In this document: one piece after another, positions 1 through 6,471 of the stretch
Numbering within the stretch: the first letter of the stretch is position 1
Layout of the letters: each line of letters opens with the position of its first letter
Assembly (NCBI GenBank): GCA_002358975.1
Contig: DEPX01000073.1
Coordinates: 775-11,485 of the forward strand
Source of the DNA: Micrococcaceae bacterium UBA3381
GTDB lineage: Bacteria; Actinomycetota; Actinomycetes; Actinomycetales; Micrococcaceae
Direction of reading: 5' to 3'
DNA length: 10,711 nt
Translations under genes and position numbers: made by a program
The notes under the pieces: generated by a model
What the model was told of the DNA's origin: nothing
Databases searched by the model: none
Seen by the model: the letters and a program-made list of their open reading frames with translations, nothing else

Positions 1-731
1 GGTGTTTCCGATCCGTCTGCTGAAGTATCAACTAATGAGCGCTGATCTGCAATGGAAAAATACCGGATCTCTTCAACTTCATCACCAAAGAATTCCACAC
101 GGTATGGATGATCCGCGGTTGGTGGAAACACATCGATAATGCCACCGCGTACGGCAAATTCACCACGGCGAGAAACCATATCCACCCGGGAGTAGGCCGC
201 CGAAGCAAGATCCATCACGACCTTTTCGAAGTCATAGAACTCACCGGTTTCTAACAACACCGGTTGAAGATTGCCTAGGCCTTTAACGATGGGCTGCACG
301 ATTGACCGCACCGGGGCGGTAAGCACTTTCAGAGGTTTTTGCCCATCAACGCCCGGGTGCGCCAATTTTCGCAGTATTGCCATGCGCTCGCCCACGGTAT
401 CGCTTCGTGGCGATAGTCGTTCATGGGGCAAGGTTTCCCAAGAGGGAAAATGCCCGACGGTTTCGGCATCCATCCACGAGCCCAGGCCTTGTGCGAGTTC
501 TTCGGCCTCTCGAGCAGTGGCCGTGACGAGTAGCACCACAGAATCGGAAAACGTGGAGCCGTCTAGTGCATCGGCAAGCAGCGCCGTCACAGCCTCACGA
601 GCTCCGTCAGGCAGCGTTAACGAAAGATCCGGGGTGCGTTCGGGCCTTGCAATTGAGCTTCGCATGGCTGTAACAGCTTGATCGGTTTCAAGGTGATTTA
701 ACAGCCCTGACAGTACGGCGTTCTCAAACAA
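1..731 (-). CDS. mfd: Transcription-repair coupling factor Mfd, N-terminal part (cut by window edge)
   Basis: Mfd is a DNA translocase that removes RNA polymerase stalled at lesions and recruits UvrA for nucleotide excision repair. Reading the minus strand from 731 gives 243 uninterrupted codons that run off the left edge. They contain the UvrB-like N-terminal module: a block with FPSWETLPHERLSPRSDT, later YSRVDMVSRRGEFAVRGG, then IIDVFPPTADHPYRVEFFGD. These are hallmark Mfd/UvrB strings. Full Mfd proteins are about 1,150-1,250 residues, so the RNAP-interaction, helicase and C-terminal domains lie outside. The start is TTG (731-729), preceded by GGAAG with a 6-base spacer; an in-frame TGA lies about 13 codons upstream and no ATG or GTG lies between. 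It is transcribed away from the DUF2505 gene. Identity is seen directly; the exact start is inferred. Confidence 0.95.
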   Translation of the reverse strand, partial: MFENAVLSGLLNHLETDQAVTAMRSSIARPERTPDLSLTLPDGAREAVTALLADALDGSTFSDSVVLLVTATAREAEELAQGLGSWMDAETVGHFPSWETLPHERLSPRSDTVGERMAILRKLAHPGVDGQKPLKVLTAPVRSIVQPIVKGLGNLQPVLLETGEFYDFEKVVMDLASAAYSRVDMVSRRGEFAVRGGIIDVFPPTADHPYRVEFFGDEVEEIRYFSIADQRSLVDTSADGSET

Positions 732-851
732 AACTAACTTCCAATATCCTGGTACTCACATCCGGCGCAACTACAAGCATAACTGTTTTTACCTCATCAA
801 CGACTACACTTGCTTAGTATCCACTGCTGGCGAGCATTAGAGAGGAAACAC
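732..851. other. Divergent intergenic region between mfd and the DUF2505 gene
   Basis: This 120-base stretch must hold the 5' signals of both flanking genes. On the plus strand TACACT (805-810) and TAGTAT (815-820) each match 4 of 6 positions of a -10 box, but neither has a convincing -35 box at 16-18 bases. On the minus strand I see no strong sigma-70 pair. No gene or strong hairpin is visible here. Confidence 0.3.
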
Positions 852-1376
852 ATGGCATTCGATGAAACCACGACCATTTCCCATCCCCCGGAACAGGTAT
901 TTAGCGGACTTATGAATCGCGATTTTCATATTTATGCTTCCGATGCATTCCGGGCTGAACTTAACGAATTTTCGGCCAAACCTTCTGAGCCTACCCCCAG
1001 TGATACTGTTTCGGTCAATATCCAACGCACGGTTAACGGTGAGGACGTCGCAACACGCTTGCCTTCTGCCATACAGCGCTTTGCTAAAGGTAGGATTCAG
1101 ATAAATCAGGACGAAGCCTGGTCTGCAGCAGCTGAGGATGGCTCACGGGATGCCAATGTCACCATTAAGGTACCGGTAGCCAAAGCTACGGCAACAGCTA
1201 CGATCAAATTGTCTCCGACTGAAGATGGTACCGGAACCGTGGTGAAAACCGAAGGCTCAGTAAAGTCCTCCATCCCATTACTCGGTACCAAAATTGCCCA
1301 AATGGCCGAGCCGCAGGTTGGCAAGCTGCTGAATGGGCTCACGCTAAAACTCGATACCTGGTTAAATAAGTCGTAG
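852..1376 (+). CDS. DUF2505 family protein (SRPBCC/START-like fold, function unknown)
   Basis: This encodes a 174-residue protein with no signal peptide or membrane segment. It opens with a region typical of lipid- or ligand-binding SRPBCC folds: ATTISHPPEQVF-like residues (here TTTISHPPEQVFSGL, residues 6-20) followed by a DAFRAEL segment. It ends with a long helical stretch (IAQMAEPQVGKLLNGL and onward). This pattern fits DUF2505, an actinobacterial family often found beside mfd. The true start is the ATG at 852, preceded by AGAGG with 7 bases spacing; the open frame extends upstream to a TTG at 810 but that extension has no ribosome site. It is transcribed divergently from mfd and converges on pth. 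Family placement is from recognition of the sequence pattern; the ligand and role are unknown. Confidence 0.75.
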   Translation: MAFDETTTISHPPEQVFSGLMNRDFHIYASDAFRAELNEFSAKPSEPTPSDTVSVNIQRTVNGEDVATRLPSAIQRFAKGRIQINQDEAWSAAAEDGSRDANVTIKVPVAKATATATIKLSPTEDGTGTVVKTEGSVKSSIPLLGTKIAQMAEPQVGKLLNGLTLKLDTWLNKS

Positions 1377-1396
1377 TCACTTACGCCCGTGTATTT

Positions 1397-1429
1397 CGGT
1401 GGGCTAGTTATTTGATCGTCTGCCCACCG
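1397..1429. terminator. Inverted repeat between converging DUF2505 and pth genes, possible bidirectional terminator
   Basis: CGGTGGGC (1397-1404) and GCCCACCG (1422-1429) form a perfect 8-bp GC-rich stem with a 17-base loop. It sits in the 65-base gap where the DUF2505 gene and pth converge, the usual place for a shared terminator. No clean T-run follows on either strand, so it is a weak candidate for intrinsic termination. Confidence 0.4.
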
Positions 1430-1441
1430 CAATACCGGAAG

Positions 1442-2053
1442 TTATTTTTGATGGAAACGATTCTGCGTCGCCAGCAAACCAGATTCGATCAACGACTCGA
1501 CGGCATCTGCTGTGTGGTCGATGTGTATAGCAAGCGTCTGCTGCTGTGTGGCAGAGAACGGGCGTAATACGTAATCGGTGGCAGCCATACGGCCTGGCGG
1601 TCGTCCAATGCCGACCCTAATGCGTAAGTAGTCTTTGGTGCCGACTGCCTGAGAGGTCGATTTCAAACCGTTATGGCCGCCTTCTCCCCCGCCACGTTTG
1701 ATTCGTAAGGCATCAAAGTTGATGTCTAACTCATCATGGATGACTACCAAATTTGCCACCGGAATGCTATAAAACTTTAGTAACGCGGCAATGGGCTTTC
1801 CGGACAAATTCATATATGCAGCGGGTTTAGCCAACACTATCTTGGGTCCGCCAAGACCTAACCGAAATTCTGCCACCGCGGCACCTGCCTTATGCACGTT
1901 CCAGCGCTGCGAGTGGCGGGCGGCTAGCTCATTGACCACCATGTGCCCGATATTGTGCCGGGTCGTGGCATAGCGGTCTCCGGGATTGCCCAACCCCACC
2001 ACCAGTACGGGACTGGCGGTGGGATCAAGCGCTCCACTATTTTGGGAAGCCAC
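1442..2053 (-). CDS. pth: Peptidyl-tRNA hydrolase
   Basis: Pth cleaves the ester bond of peptidyl-tRNAs released prematurely from ribosomes, recycling tRNA in the cytoplasm. The 203-residue protein has all family motifs in order: GLGNPG (20-25), YATTRHNIG (28-36, with catalytic His33, equivalent to E. coli His20), YMNLSG (80-85), HDELD (106-110, with Asp107, equivalent to E. coli Asp93) and GGGEGGHNGLKS (121-132, with Asn128). Asn23 and Asn82 correspond to the substrate-binding Asn10 and Asn68. The length is normal for the family. The start is GTG, 5 bases after the rplY stop codon, so the two genes are probably co-transcribed and translationally linked; the ribosome site before GTG is weak, which agrees with coupling. 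The rplY-pth pair is widespread in bacteria. Confidence 0.96.
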   Translation of the reverse strand: MASQNSGALDPTASPVLVVGLGNPGDRYATTRHNIGHMVVNELAARHSQRWNVHKAGAAVAEFRLGLGGPKIVLAKPAAYMNLSGKPIAALLKFYSIPVANLVVIHDELDINFDALRIKRGGGEGGHNGLKSTSQAVGTKDYLRIRVGIGRPPGRMAATDYVLRPFSATQQQTLAIHIDHTADAVESLIESGLLATQNRFHQK

Positions 2054-2058
2054 GTAGC

Positions 2059-2685
2059 TTACTCTTCTTCGTTGGTAGTTTCCTCGTCAACGGTTGGTAC
2101 TTCACCGTCAGCCTCTTCATCGGTGTCCTCACCAAGATCCTGCTCAACGACCAGATCAACGGTGGCGATCAGGTATTCTTCGTCAAGCTCAATGTTGACG
2201 CCTTCTGGCAAAATAACATCTGGGGCATAGACGTGTTCCCCAGCCTGGCGATCAGTTAGATCGATGGTTACAGAGTCAGGTAGGTCCAGTGCGTCAGCTT
2301 CAACCGGCACCGAAATGACGTCCAACACATAGGTGTGTTCAGGCGCAACTTCGCCAATTACCTCTACCGGTACTTCAACGGTGACTCGCTCACCGCGGCG
2401 TACAATTAGCAGGTCGACGTGGGTGATCTCTTCTCGCAGCACATTGCGCTGGATGTCTTTTGGCAGCGCCATTTCTTTCGAGTCACCTTCGATCAAGCGC
2501 AGTAACTGGTTTGGGTTACGCAGTGCCAGAAACCCGTCATGCCGTGGCAGCAGTAGGTGTCGCGGATTTTCACCGTGGCCGTAGAGTACGGCCGGGATGT
2601 AGCCTTCGCGACGCGCACGACGTGAAGCACCTTTACCAAAATCGGTGCGTGCTTGTACTGGCAATTCTAAAATATCTAGTGCCAT
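2059..2685 (-). CDS. rplY: 50S ribosomal protein L25 / general stress protein Ctc (TL5 type)
   Basis: This protein binds 5S rRNA in the large ribosomal subunit. It is 208 residues long, which marks the two-domain Ctc/TL5 type rather than the short E. coli L25 (about 94 residues). Residues 1-90 are the L25 beta-barrel, with TDFGKGASRRARREGYIPAVLYG near the start and LPKDIQRNVLREEITHVDLL-type residues closing it. The rest is the TL5 C-terminal domain (VTVEVPVEVIGEV, then DLPDSVTIDL). The last 28 residues are strongly acidic. The start is ATG at 2685, with a near-ideal AGGAGGA ribosome site 6 bases upstream; an upstream in-frame extension to 2784 is rejected for lack of such a site. pth follows after 5 bases. 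Confidence 0.95.
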   Translation of the reverse strand: MALDILELPVQARTDFGKGASRRARREGYIPAVLYGHGENPRHLLLPRHDGFLALRNPNQLLRLIEGDSKEMALPKDIQRNVLREEITHVDLLIVRRGERVTVEVPVEVIGEVAPEHTYVLDVISVPVEADALDLPDSVTIDLTDRQAGEHVYAPDVILPEGVNIELDEEYLIATVDLVVEQDLGEDTDEEADGEVPTVDEETTNEEE

Positions 2686-2822
2686 ATTATTCCTCCTGTA
2701 TAACGGACAGTGCGTGATGCACTTTGATGATCCAGGCAGGAACTGCAAAACAAAACGATGATGTTTGCAAGCCTCGTCGATCACGGAGTGGTGAGACTCC
2801 CTCGCCTGGGCAACGCCTCATT

Positions 2823-2828
2823 ACTATA
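2823..2828 (-). promoter_or_regulatory. Possible -10 box for rplY-pth
   Basis: On the minus strand this reads TATAGT, a 5 of 6 match to TATAAT. It lies about 140 bases upstream of the rplY start and just after the hairpin that follows prs. The -35 region is poor (TTCGTT at 18 bases spacing), so the call is tentative. The leader that would result contains two small 5-bp hairpins (2786-2801 and 2710-2724). Confidence 0.3.
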
Positions 2829-2849
2829 CCACCAGCTTGGCCTGGTAAC

Positions 2850-2887
2850 GAATTTGACCGCCGCCCATAGGGGCAGCGGTCAAATTC
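2850..2887 (-). terminator. Strong hairpin downstream of prs, probable transcription terminator
   Basis: GAATTTGACCGC (2850-2861) pairs perfectly with GCGGTCAAATTC (2876-2887). One C-A mismatch and four further GC pairs close on the loop ATAG. It begins 14 bases after the prs stop codon, in the 216-base gap before rplY. No classical T-run follows the stem on the minus strand (CGTTACC), so termination may be inefficient or rely on the AT-rich base of the stem. Confidence 0.55.
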
Positions 2888-2901
2888 AAATGCTGAACAA
2901 C

Positions 2902-3882
2902 TTATACGTTGCCATCAAATAGGCTAGTCACCGATCCGTCTTCAAAGACTTCTCGGATGGCATTTGCCAACACTGGCGCCACTGACAAGACGGTGAGGTT
3001 ATCGAAACGTTTTTCCTGGGGTAATGGCAAAGTATTGGTAACAACCACTTCGCTTGCACCAGAATTAGCTAGGCGCTCGGTTGCTGGACCCGAAAATACA
3101 GCGTGCGTTGCCGCAATGATGACATCTGTTGCTCCGGCGTCTTTGAGAATTTTTACTGCACCCGAAATAGTGCCACCAGTATCAATCATGTCGTCAATCA
3201 GCACGCAGGTTCTCCCCTGAACTTGACCTACCACCGTTTTCGATTCGGCTTTATTTGGCTGGGTGAGGTCTCGTGATTTATGGACAAACGCTAGCGGGGC
3301 ACCCCCGAGACGTTCAGCCCACTGTTCAGCAACGCGCACCCGACCGGTATCCGGCGAGACGACTGTGACATTGTCAACGTCAACACGACCACGGATATAG
3401 TCAACCAAGATAGGAAAGGCAAAAAGATGGTCAACTGGGCCGTTGAAAAAGCCCTGAATCTGGGAGGTGTGAAGATCCATCGTCATGATGCGGTGGGCAC
3501 CGGTGGCTTCATACAGATCCGAGATCATGCGCGCCGAGATTGGTTCGCGTCCGCGTCCTTTTTTATCCTGTCGCGCATAGGGGTAGAACGGTGAGACCAC
3601 GGTGATGCGGCGGGCAGAGGCACGCTTCATTGCATCACATAGGAGAAGTTGCTCCATTATCCAGTTGTTCATTGGCGCTGGATGTGCTTGTAGGATAAAA
3701 ACATCTTTGCCGCGCACCGATTGACTTGGGCGAACATAGCTTTCCCCGTTTGCGAAGTCGTAGGCATCCAACGGCAACAGCTCGGTACCCAAGTGTTCAG
3801 CGATTTCCTCGGCTAACTGGGGGTGCGCCCGACCCGAAGCCAACACGAGTTTTTTGTTCTCATTGGTGACGATTTCGCTCAA
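2902..3882 (-). CDS. prs: Ribose-phosphate pyrophosphokinase (PRPP synthetase)
   Basis: The enzyme makes 5-phosphoribosyl 1-pyrophosphate from ribose 5-phosphate and ATP for purine, pyrimidine, histidine, tryptophan and NAD synthesis. The 326-residue product has normal length and the class I layout. The catalytic flexible loop is FYPYARQDKKGRGREPISA (residues 99-117). The conserved MDLHTSQIQGFF segment (135-146) carries His138. The PRPP-binding loop is VLIDDMIDTGGTI (227-239). The start is TTG at 3882, with AGGGAGA 6 bases upstream; no ATG or GTG fits better. The glmU stop lies 85 bases upstream, the usual glmU-prs pair of actinobacteria. Its PRPP also feeds the quinolinate phosphoribosyltransferase step expected downstream of the nad operon at the other end of the window. 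Confidence 0.97.
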   Translation of the reverse strand: MSEIVTNENKKLVLASGRAHPQLAEEIAEHLGTELLPLDAYDFANGESYVRPSQSVRGKDVFILQAHPAPMNNWIMEQLLLCDAMKRASARRITVVSPFYPYARQDKKGRGREPISARMISDLYEATGAHRIMTMDLHTSQIQGFFNGPVDHLFAFPILVDYIRGRVDVDNVTVVSPDTGRVRVAEQWAERLGGAPLAFVHKSRDLTQPNKAESKTVVGQVQGRTCVLIDDMIDTGGTISGAVKILKDAGATDVIIAATHAVFSGPATERLANSGASEVVVTNTLPLPQEKRFDNLTVLSVAPVLANAIREVFEDGSVTSLFDGNV

Positions 3883-3944
3883 CCAAGTTCTCCCTAGAAC
3901 GTTCGGCGTCTTGATAGTGCTTCAACTGTAAGCGCTGCTACAGC

Positions 3945-3966
3945 CTTCCAACAGGGTGTTGGGAAG
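3945..3966 (-). other. Hairpin in the glmU-prs gap
   Basis: CTTC/GAAG (3945-3948 with 3963-3966) and CAACA/TGTTG (3949-3953 with 3957-3961) form a 9-bp stem with one bulged base and a 3-base loop. It starts 2 bases after the glmU stop codon. A second small repeat, CTGTA and TACAG, spans 3926-3943. There is no T-run, so this may be an RNA-processing or 3'-end-protecting element rather than a terminator. Read-through from glmU into prs remains plausible. Confidence 0.35.
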
Positions 3967-3967
3967 T

Positions 3968-5422
3968 TTATGACTTCTCGTTCGTTTTGCGAGCAGCTTT
4001 TGCAGCTGCCGAATCGGGTCGCCGCTCCATTACCCAATTTTCTATGGTGCGCTGGTCAACGGCGTTCATCGACAATGCTCCTGGTGGAACATCGTTACGG
4101 ATTACTGCACCAGCTGCAGTATATGCACCGTCGCCTACTGTTACCGGAGCTGTGAAAACAGTGTTGGAACCGGTGCGTACTTCGGCACCAATAACCGTAC
4201 GATGCTTGTTTATTCCATCATAGTTAGCGGTGATGTTGCCGCAACCAATATTGGCATTTTCACCAATTTCGGCATCCCCAGCATATCCCAGGTGCGAGAG
4301 TTTTGCTCCGCGGCCAATTTGGACATTTTTGGTTTCATAAAATGCCCCAATCTTACCGGTTTCGCCTAGGACCGTGCCCGGCCGAAGATATGTAAAAGGA
4401 CCGACGGTCGCTCCTGGCCCGATTTGGGCCTCGGTGGCTTCAACGCGTCGGAGGTTGGCATTTTGTTCTACCACAACATTGTTGAGCGTTGTATCTGGAC
4501 CTATAACGGCCCCGGTGGCAATCTTCGTAGTACCGTGCAGCTGAGTGTTTGGTTTAAGAGTCACGTCCTGAGACAGCTCAACGTCTACGTCAATCCAGGT
4601 AGTTGCAGGATCAATAATAGTAACGCCTTGGCGCATCCAGCGTTGGGTAATTCGACGGTTCAGTTCGGCCCCGAGAGTGGCGAGTTGTATCCGGTCGTTG
4701 ACGCCCTCGACTTCCATAAGATCGTCGGTCACATATGCCGCGACCCGGCCACCTTCAGCTCGAGCTAATCCCAACACATCGGTCAAATACTTTTCGCCTT
4801 GAACATTATCGGTGCTAACTTCGGCTAGCATACGGGCCAGAACGGCCCCATCAAAAGCGTAAATGCCAGAGTTAATCTCGGTGATATCAGCGACTGACGT
4901 ATCACCAGTATCTTCGGCTATTTTCAGCGCATCTTTATGCTCAACGATTTGGGTGACGAGACCATTATCATCGCGTACTATCCGGCCGTATCCAGTAGCA
5001 TCTGGCACCTGAGCGCTCAAGACAGTCACGGCATTTTTTGCTGCTTGATGCTCTGCTACCAAAGCGTCAAGAGTTTCGGGAGTCAATAATGGCACATCAC
5101 CGTAGGTCACCACCACAGTGCCATTGACAGCGCCAATAGCTGCCAAACCCAATTCAACAGCTCGACCTGTGCCAGGAACTTCGTCCTGATCCGCAATGAC
5201 AAGGTCGGGATTGTGCGTCAGCAAATGTTCGACAACACGTTCGCGTTCATGACGAACAACAGCAATAAGATGCTCGGGCTGCAAGCTCACTGCAGCATCA
5301 AGGGCATGACCAACCAGAGAACGTCCACCCATGTGATGCAGAACTTTTGGTAGTGAAGATTTCATCCGCGTGCCGGCACCGGCTGCCAACACGATTACAG
5401 CCGCGGGAGAAGAAGAATTCAA
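3968..5422 (-). CDS. glmU: Bifunctional UDP-N-acetylglucosamine pyrophosphorylase / glucosamine-1-phosphate acetyltransferase
   Basis: GlmU acetylates glucosamine 1-phosphate and then transfers UMP to it, giving UDP-GlcNAc for peptidoglycan. The 484-residue protein has both domains. The N-terminal uridyltransferase has LAAGAGTRMKSSLPK (12-26), YGDVPLL (107-113, with metal-binding Asp109), EINSG (182-186) and GVNDR (240-244). A left-handed beta-helix of hexapeptide repeats follows from about 265, with YLRPGT (345-350) and SHLGYAGD (376-383) carrying the likely catalytic His377, then NITANYDG (396-403). The C-terminal tail is rich in Lys, Arg and Ala. The start is TTG at 5422; an in-frame TAA lies five codons upstream and downstream alternatives would destroy the nucleotide-binding motif. 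The ribosome site (AAGG, 10 bases away) is weak. tRNA-Gln lies 51 bases upstream on the same strand. Confidence 0.97.
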   Translation of the reverse strand: MNSSSPAAVIVLAAGAGTRMKSSLPKVLHHMGGRSLVGHALDAAVSLQPEHLIAVVRHERERVVEHLLTHNPDLVIADQDEVPGTGRAVELGLAAIGAVNGTVVVTYGDVPLLTPETLDALVAEHQAAKNAVTVLSAQVPDATGYGRIVRDDNGLVTQIVEHKDALKIAEDTGDTSVADITEINSGIYAFDGAVLARMLAEVSTDNVQGEKYLTDVLGLARAEGGRVAAYVTDDLMEVEGVNDRIQLATLGAELNRRITQRWMRQGVTIIDPATTWIDVDVELSQDVTLKPNTQLHGTTKIATGAVIGPDTTLNNVVVEQNANLRRVEATEAQIGPGATVGPFTYLRPGTVLGETGKIGAFYETKNVQIGRGAKLSHLGYAGDAEIGENANIGCGNITANYDGINKHRTVIGAEVRTGSNTVFTAPVTVGDGAYTAAGAVIRNDVPPGALSMNAVDQRTIENWVMERRPDSAAAKAARKTNEKS

Positions 5423-5473
5423 GAAAATCTGACCTTAAATTGTAAGACGCCATTTCTCAACCGCGATGCGGCG

Positions 5474-5545
5474 TTCCGCCCCTAGGATTCGAACCTAGAC
5501 CACACAGCTCCAAAGGCTGGCGTGCTGCCATTACACCAGGGCGGA
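5474..5545 (-). tRNA. tRNA-Gln, anticodon TTG
   Basis: The minus strand folds into a complete 72-base cloverleaf. The acceptor stem TCCGCCC pairs with GGGCGGA, followed by discriminator A. The T arm is CTAGG/CCTAG around TTCGAAT. The anticodon loop is CTTTGGA, with TTG at 5511-5513. The weak T1-A72 first pair is typical of glutamine tRNAs. The top pair of the anticodon stem is a C-T mismatch, leaving four good pairs. The 3' CCA is not encoded (CGC follows), so it must be added by the nucleotidyltransferase. It lies 51 bases before glmU in the same direction and may share transcription with it. Confidence 0.95.
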
Positions 5546-5546
5546 A

Positions 5547-5565
5547 TGTTGATTTATCATCAACA
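5547..5565 (-). repeat. 7-bp inverted repeat abutting the tRNA-Gln 5' end
   Basis: TGTTGAT and ATCAACA, separated by 5 bases, form a perfect inverted repeat that ends one base before the mature tRNA 5' end. On the transcribed strand it would form a hairpin in the tRNA leader. The rest of the gap (5566-5683), before the end of the methyltransferase gene, shows no gene, no T-run terminator and no convincing promoter. Confidence 0.4.
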
Positions 5566-5683
5566 CCTGAAACATTGTGCCATACTTAGCCATAAATTCC
5601 GAATTTTGGTGGCAGTGGCCGCAGAAATGGCAGTATTTCGATCTGTCTTGCTGGATTTTGAACTAGATGTTTGCTCGGCGCCG

Positions 5684-6310
5684 CTATGAAGACCGTAACG
5701 CAACGAACCTGTATGCCCCATGCTGGCTAACTTCTACATCATTTGGATCGTCGCTTTGCCGCAGCACCCGCAACATCTGGCCAGCTACAGGAATAACCAT
5801 AATGCCCTGCGGGCCGAGCTGCTCAACTAGCTCAGCTGGCAAGTGAGTAGCTTCGGCAGAGACCAAGATGCGATCAAATGGCGCACGTTGCGGCGACCCG
5901 AGAATCTGATCGGTAGCAAGTTGCATGCTAATCCAGGGCATGTTCTGCCGTTGAAGCACGTCTTGTGCGGTTTCGACAAGTTCTGGGACGATTTCGAGCC
6001 CTAATACTGAGCCGCTTTCACTGACAAGGTCCCCAAGGATCGCTGTCGACCAGCCTGACCCAGCGCCCAAGTCAAGCACCGTATGCCCTTGTTGAACGTC
6101 CAGCAGCCAAAGCATATTCGCCACGGTACTTGGTTGCGAGTTTGTCTGCCCGTATCCAATATCTACTGGGCGGTCGTAACGGGCTTCATGTTGACGCGCT
6201 GTCGGAAGGAAGTCTTCCCGACGCCGACGCCGCATTGCTTTTAGCACCGCGCCAGCATGGTCGTCGGGAATGGCAGTACCGAGTGTCTCTTCCCAATTAT
6301 TGCTGTGCAT
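5684..6310 (-). CDS. pcm: Protein-L-isoaspartate O-methyltransferase family protein
   Basis: Family members transfer a methyl group from S-adenosylmethionine to isoaspartyl residues, starting repair of aged proteins in the cytosol. The 208-residue protein has normal family length. It shows the pre-motif GQTNSQP (54-60; the usual form is GQTISQP), SAM motif I VLDLGAGSGWST (78-89), LEIVPEL (105-111), and the DRILVSAEATHLPAELVEQL-like motif II region followed by GIMVIPVAG. Asn replaces the usual Ile in the pre-motif and Ser follows QP where Tyr or His is common, so substrate preference may differ. The start is ATG at 6310, with AAGAAGG about 10 bases upstream. A terminator separates it from the DJ-1 gene upstream, so it is probably transcribed on its own. 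Confidence 0.85.
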   Translation of the reverse strand: MHSNNWEETLGTAIPDDHAGAVLKAMRRRRREDFLPTARQHEARYDRPVDIGYGQTNSQPSTVANMLWLLDVQQGHTVLDLGAGSGWSTAILGDLVSESGSVLGLEIVPELVETAQDVLQRQNMPWISMQLATDQILGSPQRAPFDRILVSAEATHLPAELVEQLGPQGIMVIPVAGQMLRVLRQSDDPNDVEVSQHGAYRFVALRSS

Positions 6311-6413
6311 ATGCTCACACCTTCTTCGGAGTTAGGTTTCATTCCATCATGCTGCATATATGGAACTGTTGCTATAGCAGAGTTAGCAAAACGACCTGGC
6401 CGTAATTGGCCGA

Positions 6414-6452
6414 TAAAAAATTGGTGCAGATGAACTACACATCTGCACCAAT
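6414..6452 (-). terminator. Intrinsic terminator after the ogt-tag-DJ-1 unit
   Basis: ATTGGTGCAGATG (6420-6432) pairs perfectly over 13 bases with CATCTGCACCAAT (6440-6452) around a 7-base loop. On the minus strand the stem runs into TTTTTT (complement of 6415-6420). It starts 19 bases after the DJ-1 stop codon. On the plus strand TTTTT also follows shortly (6455-6459), so it could act in both directions. Confidence 0.9.
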
Positions 6453-6471
6453 GATTTTTAAACGATATTGC

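Noticed and set aside
271..681. 136-codon open frame on the plus strand
   Set aside because: It is antisense to mfd, has Ser/Arg-rich composition typical of a shadow frame, and the minus-strand frame gives clear Mfd motifs.
810..851. TTG start upstream of the DUF2505 gene
   Set aside because: No ribosome site there, while the ATG at 852 has AGAGG at good spacing and begins the family-like sequence.
2686..2784. Upstream start giving a 241-residue L25
   Set aside because: The extra 33 residues are unlike L25, and a near-perfect AGGAGGA site marks the ATG at 2685.
4424..4768. 114-codon open frame on the plus strand inside glmU
   Set aside because: It is antisense to well-conserved GlmU domains, has no ribosome site and matches no family I know.
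5461..5471. CCGC-GAT-GCGG hairpin between tRNA-Gln and glmU as a tRNA terminator
   Set aside because: Only 4 pairs and no T-run follow it; more likely chance or a minor processing structure.
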